Positions 48,347-57,719 of a DNA stretch of 64,000 nt are shown here, one piece after another. Numbering within the stretch: position 1 is the first letter of the stretch; every line of letters begins with the position of its first letter. The notes beneath the pieces were generated by a model. It was not told the origin of the DNA, did not search any database, and saw only the letters and a program-made list of their open reading frames with translations. The position numbers and the translations under genes were made by a program. The DNA is from Paenibacillus sp. JQZ6Y-1 (GTDB lineage Bacteria; Bacillota; Bacilli; Paenibacillales; Paenibacillaceae). The DNA is taken from positions 1,674,001-1,738,000 of the forward strand of contig NZ_JBFDUZ010000001.1 of assembly GCF_040719145.1 (NCBI RefSeq), given 5' to 3'.

Positions 48347-50179
48347 TCATTTCGTCAGGATTTTCACTTCTTTTGGTGCAAGAGTTACTGTGATGGAACC
48401 GCTGTTCACGGTTACGGAATCCGTACCCAGCTGGTTTTTCAGCGCTGTTCCGCTACCGAAGTTGTCCAGATTTCCAATCGTACGCGTCTCGCTATTCCAC
48501 GAGTTGTTGATCAGCACGACCACTTCGTCCGAACCGCTGGAACGTTGGAATCCGTAGACAGTACTGTCTGACCATTTTTCTTTTTGTGTACCGTTTTGCA
48601 GCGCTGGATGTGCATTGCGCACGGCATTCAGCTTCGCAATATATTTGTACAGCTCATTGCTTGTGTCAAAGGTCATATCTTCGCGGTTTGCTGGATCATC
48701 GCCGCCGCTGAAGCCTTGCTCTGTACCTTGATACACAATCGGAATACCACGCGAGGTTAACAGGAAGCCGAGTGCTGCTTTCAGCTGCGGCCATTTGTCA
48801 TACGTCGCTCCTGGTTTGCCAGAGGCTTCGTTCAGGAAGCGTTTTACATCATGGTTGTCGATAAAGGTACCGTTCAGATTCACATTTTTGTAACGGGAAT
48901 CCTGTGTATACCGATCTTTGATCAGATTCATTGAACCATCCTTGGCAAATACATCGCGGATCGTATAATACATTGGGAAATCGAGTGCAGCATCAAGATA
49001 ATTTGTGTAATCACCTACATAAACCGGATCGCCATTGTATACTTCGCCGATCGTAAAAGTATTAACGGCAGTGTCGAAGTCCTTCAGGAACCACTTCGGT
49101 ACATGCTTGGCAGTGTCAACACGCAGACCATCTACGCCAGATTGTTGAATAATCCATTTGCCCCAGTTTTTCAGCTCGGTAGCGACAGCTGTATTCTCTT
49201 GCTTCAGATCGTCAAGGCTGGCAACATCACCATTTTCGATACGAGTCTGATTGTTGGTGTTGTAGTCATTTTGCGTAATATCGCCAGCATTATGATACCA
49301 ATCGGCATTGTCGAATGGAGCCTTGGCAGTACCGTTGTTTGGACGGAAGTCGCCTGTATGGTTAACGACTACATCCAGCATAACTGCGATGTTTTTGCTA
49401 TGTGCCGTTTTCACCAGCTCTTGGAATTTCGCCATATTGCCTAAGTGTCCATCGACAGAGTAGAAGTCATAGGTGTGATAGCCGTGGTAAGCAGTCACGC
49501 TTTTTTGCATCGTTACTGGTGTGATCCAGATCGCGGTGAAGCCCATATTTTTGATGTAATCCAATTTGTTGATAATGCCTTGGAAGTCGCCGCCGTGCCA
49601 TTGACCCGGATTGCTTTTATTGGAGTTAAAGCCACCGTAGTTATCATTGCTTGTATCCCCATTGCTGAAACGATCAGTCATGATAAAGTAGATGCTGCGT
49701 TTGCTCCAATCGACTGGTCCGAAATTGTCACTCGGTGGTGTCGTTGGATCGGTTGGTGTGGTAGAACCGGAGGGAGCGCCAGTCGTAATCGTACCAGCTG
49801 CACCGTTACTGCCCGGAGTGTAGGTGGAGATGCCTGTATTGAAGAAGTAGTTTTTGGAGTTGTTATTGTCCCATGTGCCATTACCGTTGTTGAAGACGGC
49901 TTCCAGCTGCGTATACGATCCGATATTGATTGTCGCCTTCGTATAGCCGCTTACTTCGGCATCCGTCATTTTCACGCCCGGTGCCGTCGTCCAATTACCA
50001 TCTGCCTGACGGTAATGTATGTACGGTGTAGCAAATCCCTTTTTGTAATACACAGTGACCGAGTTATCCGCCGCATGCGTAACTGGTCCGAAACCGCCCA
50101 ACATAACTGCGAGCAGAACCAGTAAAGCAAGCGAAACGGAAACCCATTTTTTGAATTGCATTTGAGCCGAACTGAACAT
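48347..50179 (-). CDS. Secreted alpha-amylase (GH13) with N-terminal CBM25-like domain
   Basis: A 610-aa exported starch hydrolase. Signal peptide (cleavage near THA-AD, about residue 36), a starch-binding module (about 38-115; VTVYYKKGFATPYIHYR and NNGNGTWDNN are typical CBM25), a Thr/Pro linker, a GH13 catalytic barrel (from RSIYFIMTDRFSNGD), and a C-terminal beta domain. The conserved regions are DVVVNH (I), GLRVDTAKH with the nucleophile Asp (II), GEVYNG with the acid Glu (III) and FIDNHD with the stabilising Asp (IV). The ATG at 50179 follows AAAGGAGG. Two cre-like sites in the promoter suggest glucose repression through CcpA. Confidence 0.96.
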   Translation of the reverse strand: MFSSAQMQFKKWVSVSLALLVLLAVMLGGFGPVTHAADNSVTVYYKKGFATPYIHYRQADGNWTTAPGVKMTDAEVSGYTKATINIGSYTQLEAVFNNGNGTWDNNNSKNYFFNTGISTYTPGSNGAAGTITTGAPSGSTTPTDPTTPPSDNFGPVDWSKRSIYFIMTDRFSNGDTSNDNYGGFNSNKSNPGQWHGGDFQGIINKLDYIKNMGFTAIWITPVTMQKSVTAYHGYHTYDFYSVDGHLGNMAKFQELVKTAHSKNIAVMLDVVVNHTGDFRPNNGTAKAPFDNADWYHNAGDITQNDYNTNNQTRIENGDVASLDDLKQENTAVATELKNWGKWIIQQSGVDGLRVDTAKHVPKWFLKDFDTAVNTFTIGEVYNGDPVYVGDYTNYLDAALDFPMYYTIRDVFAKDGSMNLIKDRYTQDSRYKNVNLNGTFIDNHDVKRFLNEASGKPGATYDKWPQLKAALGFLLTSRGIPIVYQGTEQGFSGGDDPANREDMTFDTSNELYKYIAKLNAVRNAHPALQNGTQKEKWSDSTVYGFQRSSGSDEVVVLINNSWNSETRTIGNLDNFGSGTALKNQLGTDSVTVNSGSITVTLAPKEVKILTK

Positions 50180-50212
50180 AAACCATCCTCCTTTGTGTTG
50201 GAAAAACATTTG

Positions 50213-50226
50213 TGCAAACGTTTACG
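50213..50226. promoter_or_regulatory. Candidate CcpA (cre) site, promoter-proximal, amylase
   Basis: TGCAAACGTTTACG agrees with TGNAANCGNTTNCA at all but the last position. It lies ~35 nt upstream of the amylase start, downstream of a minus-strand TATAAT (50232-50237). Confidence 0.65.
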
Positions 50227-50238
50227 CAACTGATTATA

Positions 50239-50252
50239 TGATAACGCTTACA
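50239..50252. promoter_or_regulatory. Candidate CcpA (cre) site overlapping the amylase promoter
   Basis: TGATAACGCTTACA agrees with TGNAANCGNTTNCA at all but one position. It lies just upstream of the -10 box, where bound CcpA would block RNA polymerase. The rest of the 50253-50583 gap shows no gene. Confidence 0.65.
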
Positions 50253-50583
50253 AAAAGAAAAGATGGAATTTATATAATATTCTGGATATACAAACGTATT
50301 CAAAATCATGCACAAGAAAGCGTTCAGAATGATGATATTTGGCAATCAATAATAGGAGCAACTGTGTGGATCTTACACCAATCATTGTATGACGAATTGT
50401 ATGACGATGCCATGTATCTATCGTACCTGTACCTATTCAGTAGAACCGTTATTATTGTCAATCATGAACGTTTCTTTCATTTATCCAAATCATCAGACAA
50501 CCGTATCGTAAGAAAAAGACCGTTGAATGAGTAGCTTCCTCATCATGAAGAAGCCCAGTCAACAATCTATCCTTAACCTGTAT

Positions 50584-50898
50584 TCATTTTCTCAGAGGGA
50601 AATAGGTAGCCTCTTCCAACATCAAAGCATCCACACCCAGCACAACATTCATATCAATTGTACCCATATCGTAATGCAATTCGGAACTCTCCATATAGTC
50701 AACTTCGGATTGCTGAGGATCGATATTCTCTGCATAAGATACGAGAGCGACTACTTTTGGCTCATGAATAGCCTTGAAAATGCAGTGAACAATAATGCCG
50801 AATCTAGGAAGACTTTCAAGATGTTTTTGCCATATTTCATCAAAATATTGTTGAGCAACATTGTCATCCGCAAGTGTATCTATTCGTAATAGATACAT
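50584..50898 (-). CDS. Uncharacterised 104-aa protein
   Basis: I do not recognise the family. It is small, acidic and soluble; the alternation of predicted strands and helices (MYLLRIDTLADD, RFGIIVHCIFKAI, KVVALVSYAE) could fit a ferredoxin-like dimeric alpha/beta barrel as in small monooxygenase-like proteins, but this is only an impression. The ATG at 50898 follows AAAGGAG by 9 nt; the longer frame to 50976 crosses that site. It lies divergent from the alpha/beta hydrolase gene. Confidence 0.6.
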   Translation of the reverse strand: MYLLRIDTLADDNVAQQYFDEIWQKHLESLPRFGIIVHCIFKAIHEPKVVALVSYAENIDPQQSEVDYMESSELHYDMGTIDMNVVLGVDALMLEEATYFPLRK

Positions 50899-51107
50899 GG
50901 TTATAACTCCTTTGTGTAGAGAAATGGAAGACCGATAGTTTTTTTGCTGTTTGTTTCCTGTTCTTTTGCTATTCATTTGGATATGCTTGATACATTTTCG
51001 ATTTGGTTGCTGTCTTTTACATAGTAAGCTGACGGTAGCTTATGGAGCTTGATGTTATCAGGGAGAACCACAAGATCATGAACATGCACCTACAAAGGAG
51101 AATAGAC

Positions 51108-52613
51108 ATGCGGTTAATGGAACTGTTGCTTTTTCTGTCTACAATCGGATTATTCGTATGTATTACTATATTCCAGCATGAGCGGCGTAAAACTTGGCTA
51201 CTCGTTGGAAGTATAGTTGCACTTGGTATACTGATACTGCAATGGGCGATTGAAGGAGAGCGCGTGCAGCTACTGTTACTCTATGGCACTACGCTTATAC
51301 TAGTGATGATTGCAGGCTTTCGTTATTTTGGAAAAGGTATATCGCTCACCCGTCCGCGCTTCCTGAGACGATTGGCTTCTGTTGGTATCATCCTTCTGTT
51401 CGTTGCAACAACAGGGCTGCTATATGCTTTCCCTGTCTTTCATTTGCCAGCACCAACAGGCGAGTGGAAGGTGGGAACGCAGACATTTCATTTGGTTGAT
51501 ACGAGTCGAAAAGAGTCATTTGATCCGACCGGAAAGCATAATCGGGAGTTGATGGTTCAGGTCTGGTATCCGGCTCAAGCTAGTCATGAGACCTATGCAC
51601 CTTTCGTTGCAGATGCTGACATTTTACCTTATATAGCCGAGCATTATGGATTGCCCGGATTTACGTTTCAGCATTTAAAATATATTTCCAGCTATGCGTA
51701 TGCAGACGCAGCAGTCGCTTCGGCACAGCAGACGTATCCACTCATTATCGGGAATCCTGGCAATGGATCTTCGCGATTCTTCCACACATCACAAGCGGAA
51801 GAACTCGCCAGTCATGGATATATCGTAGTTATGATTGATCATACGTATAATACAATTGCAACGCAGTTTCCAGATGGACGAATCACAACCAATACAAGCG
51901 ATACATTGTTTTCGCCCAATCATGATTATCAGACAGAACGCGCACAGCGCGATAAGCTAGGAGTAATATTAACCGATGATGTGGCATTTGTATTGGATCA
52001 ATTACAGTTGATTCAATCTGGTCACATCTCCAGTTCACTCAAGGGCAGGCTGGATCTTCAGCATATAGGCATATTCGGTCATTCCATCGGCGGAGCGACT
52101 GCATATGATGCCGCATACGATCCGCGCATCACAGTTGGGGTCGATCTGGATGGAGGGTTATATCGATTGCAAGATAGAGAACCTCTGCGCAAGCCATTCC
52201 TGTTTATCAACTCGGCAAGCAATCATGAAGCGATACAGCGGGTCATCGATCATGACGTCTATACAGATGCAGAGCTACAACAGATGGGTTCTACCAGAGC
52301 ATGGGAGGACGGAGTGATGAAGGATAAGCAGTTGGAGTTAAAGGATATGCGTGAAGCCGTCGCAGCTGGAGGAGGCGTGATCTACATCCAGAATACAGAG
52401 CATCTTAATTTTACAGATGTACAGTTTGTCTCGCCTGCCTTCAAGCTAGTTGGGGCTACAGGCACAATATCACCTGCACGAGTGAGTGAGATTACGAATG
52501 CTTATATGGTAGACTTGTTTGATCACTATTTAAAAAATCGAAAGAGCGACTTACTTAAAGGACCAGATCGCCGTTTTCCCGAAGTAACATTTATCAATGT
52601 ATCCTCAAACTAA
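51108..52613 (+). CDS. Membrane-anchored PAF-acetylhydrolase-like alpha/beta hydrolase
   Basis: A 501-aa protein: three to four N-terminal membrane helices (residues ~1-120) followed by an extracytoplasmic alpha/beta hydrolase domain of the platelet-activating-factor acetylhydrolase/dienelactone hydrolase type. Nucleophile Ser326 lies in GHSIGGA; the Asp is in VGVDLDGG; the likely His is in EHLNFTD. Oxyanion-hole residues are in GNPGNGSS. AAAGGAG lies 8 nt before the ATG at 51108; the frame from 51042 precedes that site. The substrate, probably a lipid or ester outside the membrane, is unknown. Confidence 0.85.
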   Translation: MRLMELLLFLSTIGLFVCITIFQHERRKTWLLVGSIVALGILILQWAIEGERVQLLLLYGTTLILVMIAGFRYFGKGISLTRPRFLRRLASVGIILLFVATTGLLYAFPVFHLPAPTGEWKVGTQTFHLVDTSRKESFDPTGKHNRELMVQVWYPAQASHETYAPFVADADILPYIAEHYGLPGFTFQHLKYISSYAYADAAVASAQQTYPLIIGNPGNGSSRFFHTSQAEELASHGYIVVMIDHTYNTIATQFPDGRITTNTSDTLFSPNHDYQTERAQRDKLGVILTDDVAFVLDQLQLIQSGHISSSLKGRLDLQHIGIFGHSIGGATAYDAAYDPRITVGVDLDGGLYRLQDREPLRKPFLFINSASNHEAIQRVIDHDVYTDAELQQMGSTRAWEDGVMKDKQLELKDMREAVAAGGGVIYIQNTEHLNFTDVQFVSPAFKLVGATGTISPARVSEITNAYMVDLFDHYLKNRKSDLLKGPDRRFPEVTFINVSSN

Positions 52614-52629
52614 CTACAGTATGAGTCAT

Positions 52630-52670
52630 ACATCCAAAAAAACCTGTCGCATGACAGGTTTTTTGGATGT
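52630..52670. terminator. Intrinsic terminator after the alpha/beta hydrolase
   Basis: A near-perfect 19-bp palindrome centred on AACCTGTC-GC-ATGACAGGTT, with A- and T-runs built into the stem. Confidence 0.9.
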
Positions 52671-52806
52671 AGTGTAATAGTAGAGACTGCGCTTTATTAG
52701 TCATATACGCTTGCTTGCTCCATATGTTGGAATAATGATAAGATGAACGCAAACTTGGCTTATTGTAATTACATATGATATTTCAAATCCAAACAGGGAG
52801 AAGCCT

Positions 52807-53409
52807 ATGGAAGTGATCTTTGTTCGTCACGGGCAGTCGGAACACAATTTGAATACACGTGATCGTCTGCAAACGATTCATCCACATCTTACCGCATTCG
52901 GTGAACAGCAAATGCAAGCACTGGGTACTGAAATTCAGATTACTATTAACGATCTATGTATCATTAGTCCAACGATACGTACGATAGAATCGTTTTATCA
53001 GCTTGCACGTGATCATTATTCTGATCAGGTTTGGATTAGTCCGTTATGTGGTCCACGCATGTATCCGCAGAATCCTGATTGGTATACGCTACCTTGTGAT
53101 CGCATTTTGACAATAGAACAATTATGTACCGATTATGCTGATTGGCGAATAATGAATAAGCAATCATTAGAATTATGGCATGACGCAGTCAATACAATGC
53201 CTCATGCCCAGTTTGAATGTCATGCACGTCAATTGTTATTGGAATTAAAAGAAAGTGGCAGTTCACGAGCTATTATCATTTCACATGATGGAACCATCAA
53301 TCATTATCGCGAATTGCTCGGCGAGCAAGGGCTGAGTAGGGATACGTTTCTCGGAGAGGCAGGATATTATCGCACCACTTTCCATGAAGCGAAGGATGGA
53401 TACGATTGA
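52807..53409 (+). CDS. Histidine phosphatase (phosphoglycerate mutase-like) family protein
   Basis: A 200-aa cytosolic phosphatase of the RHG superfamily. The phosphoacceptor motif is VRHGQSEHN (His8); the second catalytic His is in IISHDGTINHY. The usual second-half Glu region is less obvious. AGGGAG precedes the ATG. It is followed by an LD-carboxypeptidase gene after 46 nt and may be co-transcribed. The substrate cannot be told from sequence. Confidence 0.87.
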   Translation: MEVIFVRHGQSEHNLNTRDRLQTIHPHLTAFGEQQMQALGTEIQITINDLCIISPTIRTIESFYQLARDHYSDQVWISPLCGPRMYPQNPDWYTLPCDRILTIEQLCTDYADWRIMNKQSLELWHDAVNTMPHAQFECHARQLLLELKESGSSRAIIISHDGTINHYRELLGEQGLSRDTFLGEAGYYRTTFHEAKDGYD

Positions 53410-53455
53410 ATAGCAACAATATCCTTATACCAATTCATAGCAAAGGAGCAGCATA

Positions 53456-54304
53456 ATGTCACAATTACAGTTAAACAGTGGCGACACTGTCGCTTTGATC
53501 TCCTGTTCAGATGGAATCGCTCAGGCAAATCGAGGGAGTGTGGATGAACTGATTCAACGTCTGAGCGAGTGGGGGTTGCATGTACAGGAAGCAAGAACGC
53601 TAATGGAAGCAGAGTACGGTTGGAGCGGCAGCCCGCAGGATCGGGCAGCAGAACTCAACCGATTATTTGCCGACGAACAGGTCAAAGCGATCTTTGATAT
53701 TTCTGGTGGTGATTCAGCGAACGGGATATTACCGTATCTGGATTACGATGCTATCGCACGCTCAGGTAAGCCATTGTTCGGTATGAGCGATCTGTCAGTT
53801 GTGTTGAATGCGATCTATGCACGGACCGATGTAGCGGGTTACCACTATCAGGTGATGAATCTGGTACGTCAGCACGGGGAGATGCAGCGGCAAAAGTTCT
53901 ATCATACCTTTTTTGAAGGTGGCAGTGATCTGTATGATCTGGAATTTGAGTTTTTGCGTGGCGAGGATTTGAAGGGAGAGTTGATCGGCGGCAATCTGCG
54001 TTGTCTACTGAAGCTAGCAGGTACGCGTAATTTCCCACATGCTCGCGGACGGGTCATCATGCTGGAGGGATTAAGCGGACGACTAAAACGTGTTGTATCT
54101 ATGCTGGATCAATTGAGTCAGACAGGGCTGTTACAGGAATGCTCTGGGCTGCTGATCGGTACCTTTACCGAATTGGAGCAGCACGGAGAGCGCGATGCGT
54201 TGTTGGATTATGTGATGAAAATGACCGCAGAGCGCGAGATTCCGGTCGTTCATACGACACAACTGGGACATGGCAGTGAATGCGGCTGCTTGATTATCGG
54301 CTAA
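53456..54304 (+). CDS. S66-family LD-carboxypeptidase-like protein, short at the C-terminus
   Basis: Serine peptidase of the LdcA/MccF (S66) family, which trims the terminal D-Ala of murein tetrapeptides or detoxifies microcin-like peptides. Nucleophile Ser111 is in FGMSDLS, preceded by FDISGGDSANGILPYLD; the Glu/His of the Ser-Glu-His triad are in VIMLEGLSG and LGHGSECG. At 282 aa it ends immediately after GCLIIG, about 20-40 residues shorter than usual, missing the last strand. AAAGGAG precedes the ATG. It could still be active, since the catalytic residues are present. Confidence 0.85.
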   Translation: MSQLQLNSGDTVALISCSDGIAQANRGSVDELIQRLSEWGLHVQEARTLMEAEYGWSGSPQDRAAELNRLFADEQVKAIFDISGGDSANGILPYLDYDAIARSGKPLFGMSDLSVVLNAIYARTDVAGYHYQVMNLVRQHGEMQRQKFYHTFFEGGSDLYDLEFEFLRGEDLKGELIGGNLRCLLKLAGTRNFPHARGRVIMLEGLSGRLKRVVSMLDQLSQTGLLQECSGLLIGTFTELEQHGERDALLDYVMKMTAEREIPVVHTTQLGHGSECGCLIIG

Positions 54305-54398
54305 ATGATGAAGCACACTACGATTCTATACGCATAGAGAGCAGCCTCTTTTTCGATAGACTACTATGCTACATGATGGGAATAGCTAAACAAACAAC

Positions 54399-54439
54399 AA
54401 AAGCGCCTTTATCTGTTGAAATAGATAAAGGCGCTTTTT
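54399..54439. terminator. Bidirectional terminator between the S66 peptidase and LysR genes
   Basis: A perfect stem AAAAGCGCCTTTATCT / AGATAAAGGCGCTTTT between converging genes. Confidence 0.9.
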
Positions 54440-54490
54440 GCTTATACGATACATACACGATAAAGCAGTCTGTGTTATAGAAGAATCTAG

Positions 54491-55372
54491 TCAGCCTGTC
54501 GTCATCTGATTCTGCACCAGCTGGATAAACTGCTTGGCGGCATAGCCGAGAAACTTGTCATTTCGGTGCATGATGCCGATATGGCGGATCGGTGGGAAAT
54601 CCTCAATTTTGATCAGTCGCAGTGTCGGATCGTTAAATGATTTGGACAGGGAATATGGCTGCAAGCAGGCGCCTACATTGGAACGAACAAAGCCGTACAG
54701 CGAAGAGGCAGTGGACGTTTCTACGATAATATTCAAATTCATGCCATGCTCGCGGCAATGGGTTTCGATCAACTCGCGTGCTTTGAAGCCTTTAGGATAG
54801 GCAATCAGCGGCAGATTCCCCAACTGCTCTAGCGCAACCGATTTGCGTCCTGCCAACTCATGGCGCTCGGACACGACAAGAACGAATTCCTCGGTATAGA
54901 GTGGAATGGTCGTTAATCGTGGATCGCTGAACTCAATCAACGTAATGCCAATATCAACTTGATTGTTAATCACCATATCGGCAACCTCAATCGCAGACGA
55001 TATTTTCAAATGCACCTTCGGAAATTGCTGGTGAAAATCGATCAGAATCGGAGTCACCCGATAATCCAGCTCTGCCGCCATCAGCCCAACGACCAGATTC
55101 CCGCCGTCATATTGACGTAGCCCATTAATCTCATCATACGTATCTTGAAGCTTCAATAAGATACTGCGCGCTTGCTTGAGCAGAATATAGCCTGCTTCGG
55201 TCGGAGTGATGCGTTTGCCAATCCGATCAAAAAGCTGCATCCCCAATTCTTCCTCCATCGTGCGAATCTGAATACTGAGTGTAGGCTGGGTAATGCCCAA
55301 TTTTTCCGCAGCACGGGTAAAATGAAGCTCCTCACAAACCGCTACAAAATACTCCAGTTGTCTTAGTTCCAT
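54491..55372 (-). CDS. LysR-family regulator of the malate locus
   Basis: A 293-aa LysR-type regulator: N-terminal winged helix (MELRQLEYFVAVCEELHFTRAAEKLG, recognition helix ITQPTLSIQIRTMEEEL) and a C-terminal two-lobed effector-binding domain. The ATG at 55372 follows AAGGAG by 9 nt. It is divergent from the malic/malolactic-type enzyme and the AEC transporter, the arrangement of mleR-mleA-mleP loci, so malate or a related acid is a likely inducer. Operator-like inverted repeats lie in the shared intergenic region. Confidence 0.9.
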   Translation of the reverse strand: MELRQLEYFVAVCEELHFTRAAEKLGITQPTLSIQIRTMEEELGMQLFDRIGKRITPTEAGYILLKQARSILLKLQDTYDEINGLRQYDGGNLVVGLMAAELDYRVTPILIDFHQQFPKVHLKISSAIEVADMVINNQVDIGITLIEFSDPRLTTIPLYTEEFVLVVSERHELAGRKSVALEQLGNLPLIAYPKGFKARELIETHCREHGMNLNIIVETSTASSLYGFVRSNVGACLQPYSLSKSFNDPTLRLIKIEDFPPIRHIGIMHRNDKFLGYAAKQFIQLVQNQMTTG

Positions 55373-55482
55373 CGCTGATTTCTCCTTATCATTGCTTCTA
55401 TCTATCATTATATTATTTTTAATTTATTTTTCCAATCCTTAACATCCCGCGTCGTATCTACATAGTTTCATTTTTTGGACAC

Positions 55483-55497
55483 ATGTAAACGGTATCT
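55483..55497. promoter_or_regulatory. Candidate CcpA (cre) site in the malate locus
   Basis: ATGTAAACGGTATCT fits the degenerate consensus WTGNAANCGNWNNCW at every fixed position. It lies between the divergent LysR and malic-enzyme genes. Confidence 0.4.
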
Positions 55498-55547
55498 TTT
55501 TTATGAAAGAAGTTGTAAAAATGAAATAAATATTCTGTATATTCATT

Positions 55548-55582
55548 ATTATCATAGTTTTTATCAATGATAAAATGATAAT
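55548..55582. promoter_or_regulatory. LysR-type operator candidate upstream of the malic/malolactic enzyme
   Basis: Nested inverted repeats: outer ATTATCAT/ATGATAAT (55548-55555 and 55575-55582), inner TTATCA-A-TGATAA (55561-55573). LysR proteins often bind such interrupted AT-rich palindromes (T-N11-A). No other regulator is adjacent. Confidence 0.5.
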
Positions 55583-55705
55583 TGATAGAAAATATTCAAA
55601 TTTAGCCTTTACAATATGTCAAAATGATACTATTATAAATATTGTGATTACTGTTGATTACGAAAAATAACAAATAGTAAAAAAGTAAGAAAGAAGGCTA
55701 TGAAA

Positions 55706-57421
55706 ATGAATGCTTTTTATCTTGATCGTGATGGATCTCTACGTACTGTATTGAAAGGAAAAGATGTACTAGCTAACCCAATTTTGAACAAGGGGGTTGC
55801 TTTTACAGCGGAGGAACGCAAAGAACTCGACTTGAACGGAATTCTGCCTCCCACTATTTTGACTATTGAAGAGCAGGTTAATCGGGTGTACGAACAACTG
55901 CAAAGTGAACCTAATAATCTGCGCAAAAATATTATGCTGAACGATCTGTCTAACCGCAACGTGGTACTGTACTATCGTCTGCTGAGCCAGCATCTGAGCG
56001 AAATGCTGCCAATCGTGTATACACCGACTGTCGGACAATCGATTCAGGAATACAGCCAGCAATACCATAAACCGGGCGGTGTTTATCTCTCTATTGATAA
56101 CATGGACGGCATTGAAGAAGCATTCCGCAACTCTGGTATGCAGCCGGGCGACGTTGATCTGATCGTCGCAACGGACTCTGAAAGTATCCTTGGTATCGGC
56201 GACTGGGGCGTAGGCGGTATCAATATCGCCATCGGTAAACTTGCTGTATATACTGCTGCTGTAGGTATTAACCCAAGCCGTGTACTGCCAGTCGTACTGG
56301 ATGCAGGTACGAACAACGAAAAATTGCTGAATGATCCACTGTACATCGGTAATCGTCATGAACGTATCCGTGGTGAGAAATACGACCAATTTATCGATCG
56401 TTATGTAGAAACAGTTCGCAAGCTATTCCCAAATGTACTGCTGCACTGGGAAGACTTCGGTAATGTGAATGCACGAAACATCATTAACAAATACGGCGAT
56501 AACATTCTTACCTTTAACGATGATATTCAAGGTACTGGTGCGGTAACACTGGCAGCCATCATGTCCGGTGTACAAGTAAGCGGCACACCACTGCGCGATC
56601 ATCGTGTACTCGTATTCGGTCCGGGTGCTGCGGGTATCGGTAATGCCGACCAAATTCGCGATGCTATGATCAAAGAAGGGCTGTCGCAAAAAGAAGCGGA
56701 ACAACGCTTCTGGGCATACGACTATCGTGGTCTGCTGACAGAAGAAACAGAAGGCGTTTTTGAATTCCAAAAACCATATGTACGTGAAGTATCTGAAGTA
56801 AGCGACTGGGCGACTGATGCTGATGGCAAAATCAGCCTGCTGGAAGTGATTCGTCAAGTGAAACCAACCATTCTGCTTGGTACATCCGGTGTAACTGGCG
56901 CATTCAGCGAAGAGATAATCAAAGAAATGGCGAGCCATGTGGAACGTCCGATCATTATGCCAATGTCCAACCCAACGTCACTGGCTGAAGCTGTACCTGC
57001 TGATCTGTTAGCATGGACAGATGGTAAAGCACTGATTGCTACTGGTAGCCCGTTTGCACCAGTTGAATACAAAGGCGTGACTTACGAAATCGGTCAATCC
57101 AACAATGCGTTTGTCTTCCCTGGACTTGGTCTAGGTGCCATTGTTGCCAAAGCAAGCGTATTTACAAAAGGCATGTTTACCGCTGCTGCTGATGCAGTTG
57201 CTCATGCGGTCGATTCTTCCGCACCGGGCGCATCGCTGCTACCACACGTGAAAGATCTGCATACGGTATCGTTTGCCGTGGCTGTTGCCGTCGCAAAAGC
57301 AGCGATTCAGGATGGTGTTGCCAACCATACTCCAGACGATGTGGAGCAAGCAATCAAAGATGCCATGTGGCATCCAGTATACCGTGATGTAAAAGCTGCC
57401 GAAATGTCTCAAGTAGGCTAA
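55706..57421 (+). CDS. NAD-dependent malic enzyme / malolactic-type enzyme
   Basis: Converts L-malate to pyruvate plus CO2 (malic enzyme) or to lactate plus CO2 (malolactic enzyme). The 571-aa protein has the family blocks [64 protein letters not shown] and [11 protein letters not shown] (metal-binding Asp residues), plus the NAD-binding GPGAAGIG. It resembles Bacillus MalS-type malic enzymes as well as MleA; sequence alone does not separate them. ATG at 55706 has 8-nt spacing from AGAAAGAAGG; the ATG at 55700 has only 2. The LysR regulator is divergent, and an AEC permease follows. Confidence 0.93.
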   Translation: MNAFYLDRDGSLRTVLKGKDVLANPILNKGVAFTAEERKELDLNGILPPTILTIEEQVNRVYEQLQSEPNNLRKNIMLNDLSNRNVVLYYRLLSQHLSEMLPIVYTPTVGQSIQEYSQQYHKPGGVYLSIDNMDGIEEAFRNSGMQPGDVDLIVATDSESILGIGDWGVGGINIAIGKLAVYTAAVGINPSRVLPVVLDAGTNNEKLLNDPLYIGNRHERIRGEKYDQFIDRYVETVRKLFPNVLLHWEDFGNVNARNIINKYGDNILTFNDDIQGTGAVTLAAIMSGVQVSGTPLRDHRVLVFGPGAAGIGNADQIRDAMIKEGLSQKEAEQRFWAYDYRGLLTEETEGVFEFQKPYVREVSEVSDWATDADGKISLLEVIRQVKPTILLGTSGVTGAFSEEIIKEMASHVERPIIMPMSNPTSLAEAVPADLLAWTDGKALIATGSPFAPVEYKGVTYEIGQSNNAFVFPGLGLGAIVAKASVFTKGMFTAAADAVAHAVDSSAPGASLLPHVKDLHTVSFAVAVAVAKAAIQDGVANHTPDDVEQAIKDAMWHPVYRDVKAAEMSQVG

Positions 57422-57636
57422 ATCGAGACAGGCATTCCTATAGAAGAAACGCATCAAAGCGTAAAAGAGAAGCTCTATACAAGAGAGAGCTGTCGAATCA
57501 CCGGAATACCGGGTATGGATGATGCCCGGAAGATTCCCTAACCGTATTGCCGCGGTTTGTAGATATGTACGCTGCAAACGCGAAGTCAGCTGCTACACAC
57601 AAATGATGATGCAACTGCTCTGCGTTTGCAGAACCC

Positions 57637-57671
57637 GGCTGCCTGTCCCTTTGGATAGGCAGCCGCCCTTT
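57637..57671 (+). terminator. Hairpin between the malic enzyme and the AEC transporter
   Basis: GGCTGCCT / AGGCAGCC stem followed by GCCCTTTT. The T-run is short, so partial read-through into the permease gene is plausible. Confidence 0.6.
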
Positions 57672-57719
57672 TGGGCATTACACAACATAGCGCAACCATA
57701 AGATGGAGGTCCTGTAATC

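Noticed and set aside
49445-50125. 226-aa plus-strand ORF
   Set aside because: Antisense shadow of the alpha-amylase gene, which has full family motifs on the minus strand.
50193-50534. 113-aa plus-strand ORF
   Set aside because: It overlaps the amylase promoter and cre-like sites, has no ribosome binding site and no recognisable family features.
56423-56938. 171-aa minus-strand ORF
   Set aside because: Antisense shadow of the malic/malolactic-type enzyme.
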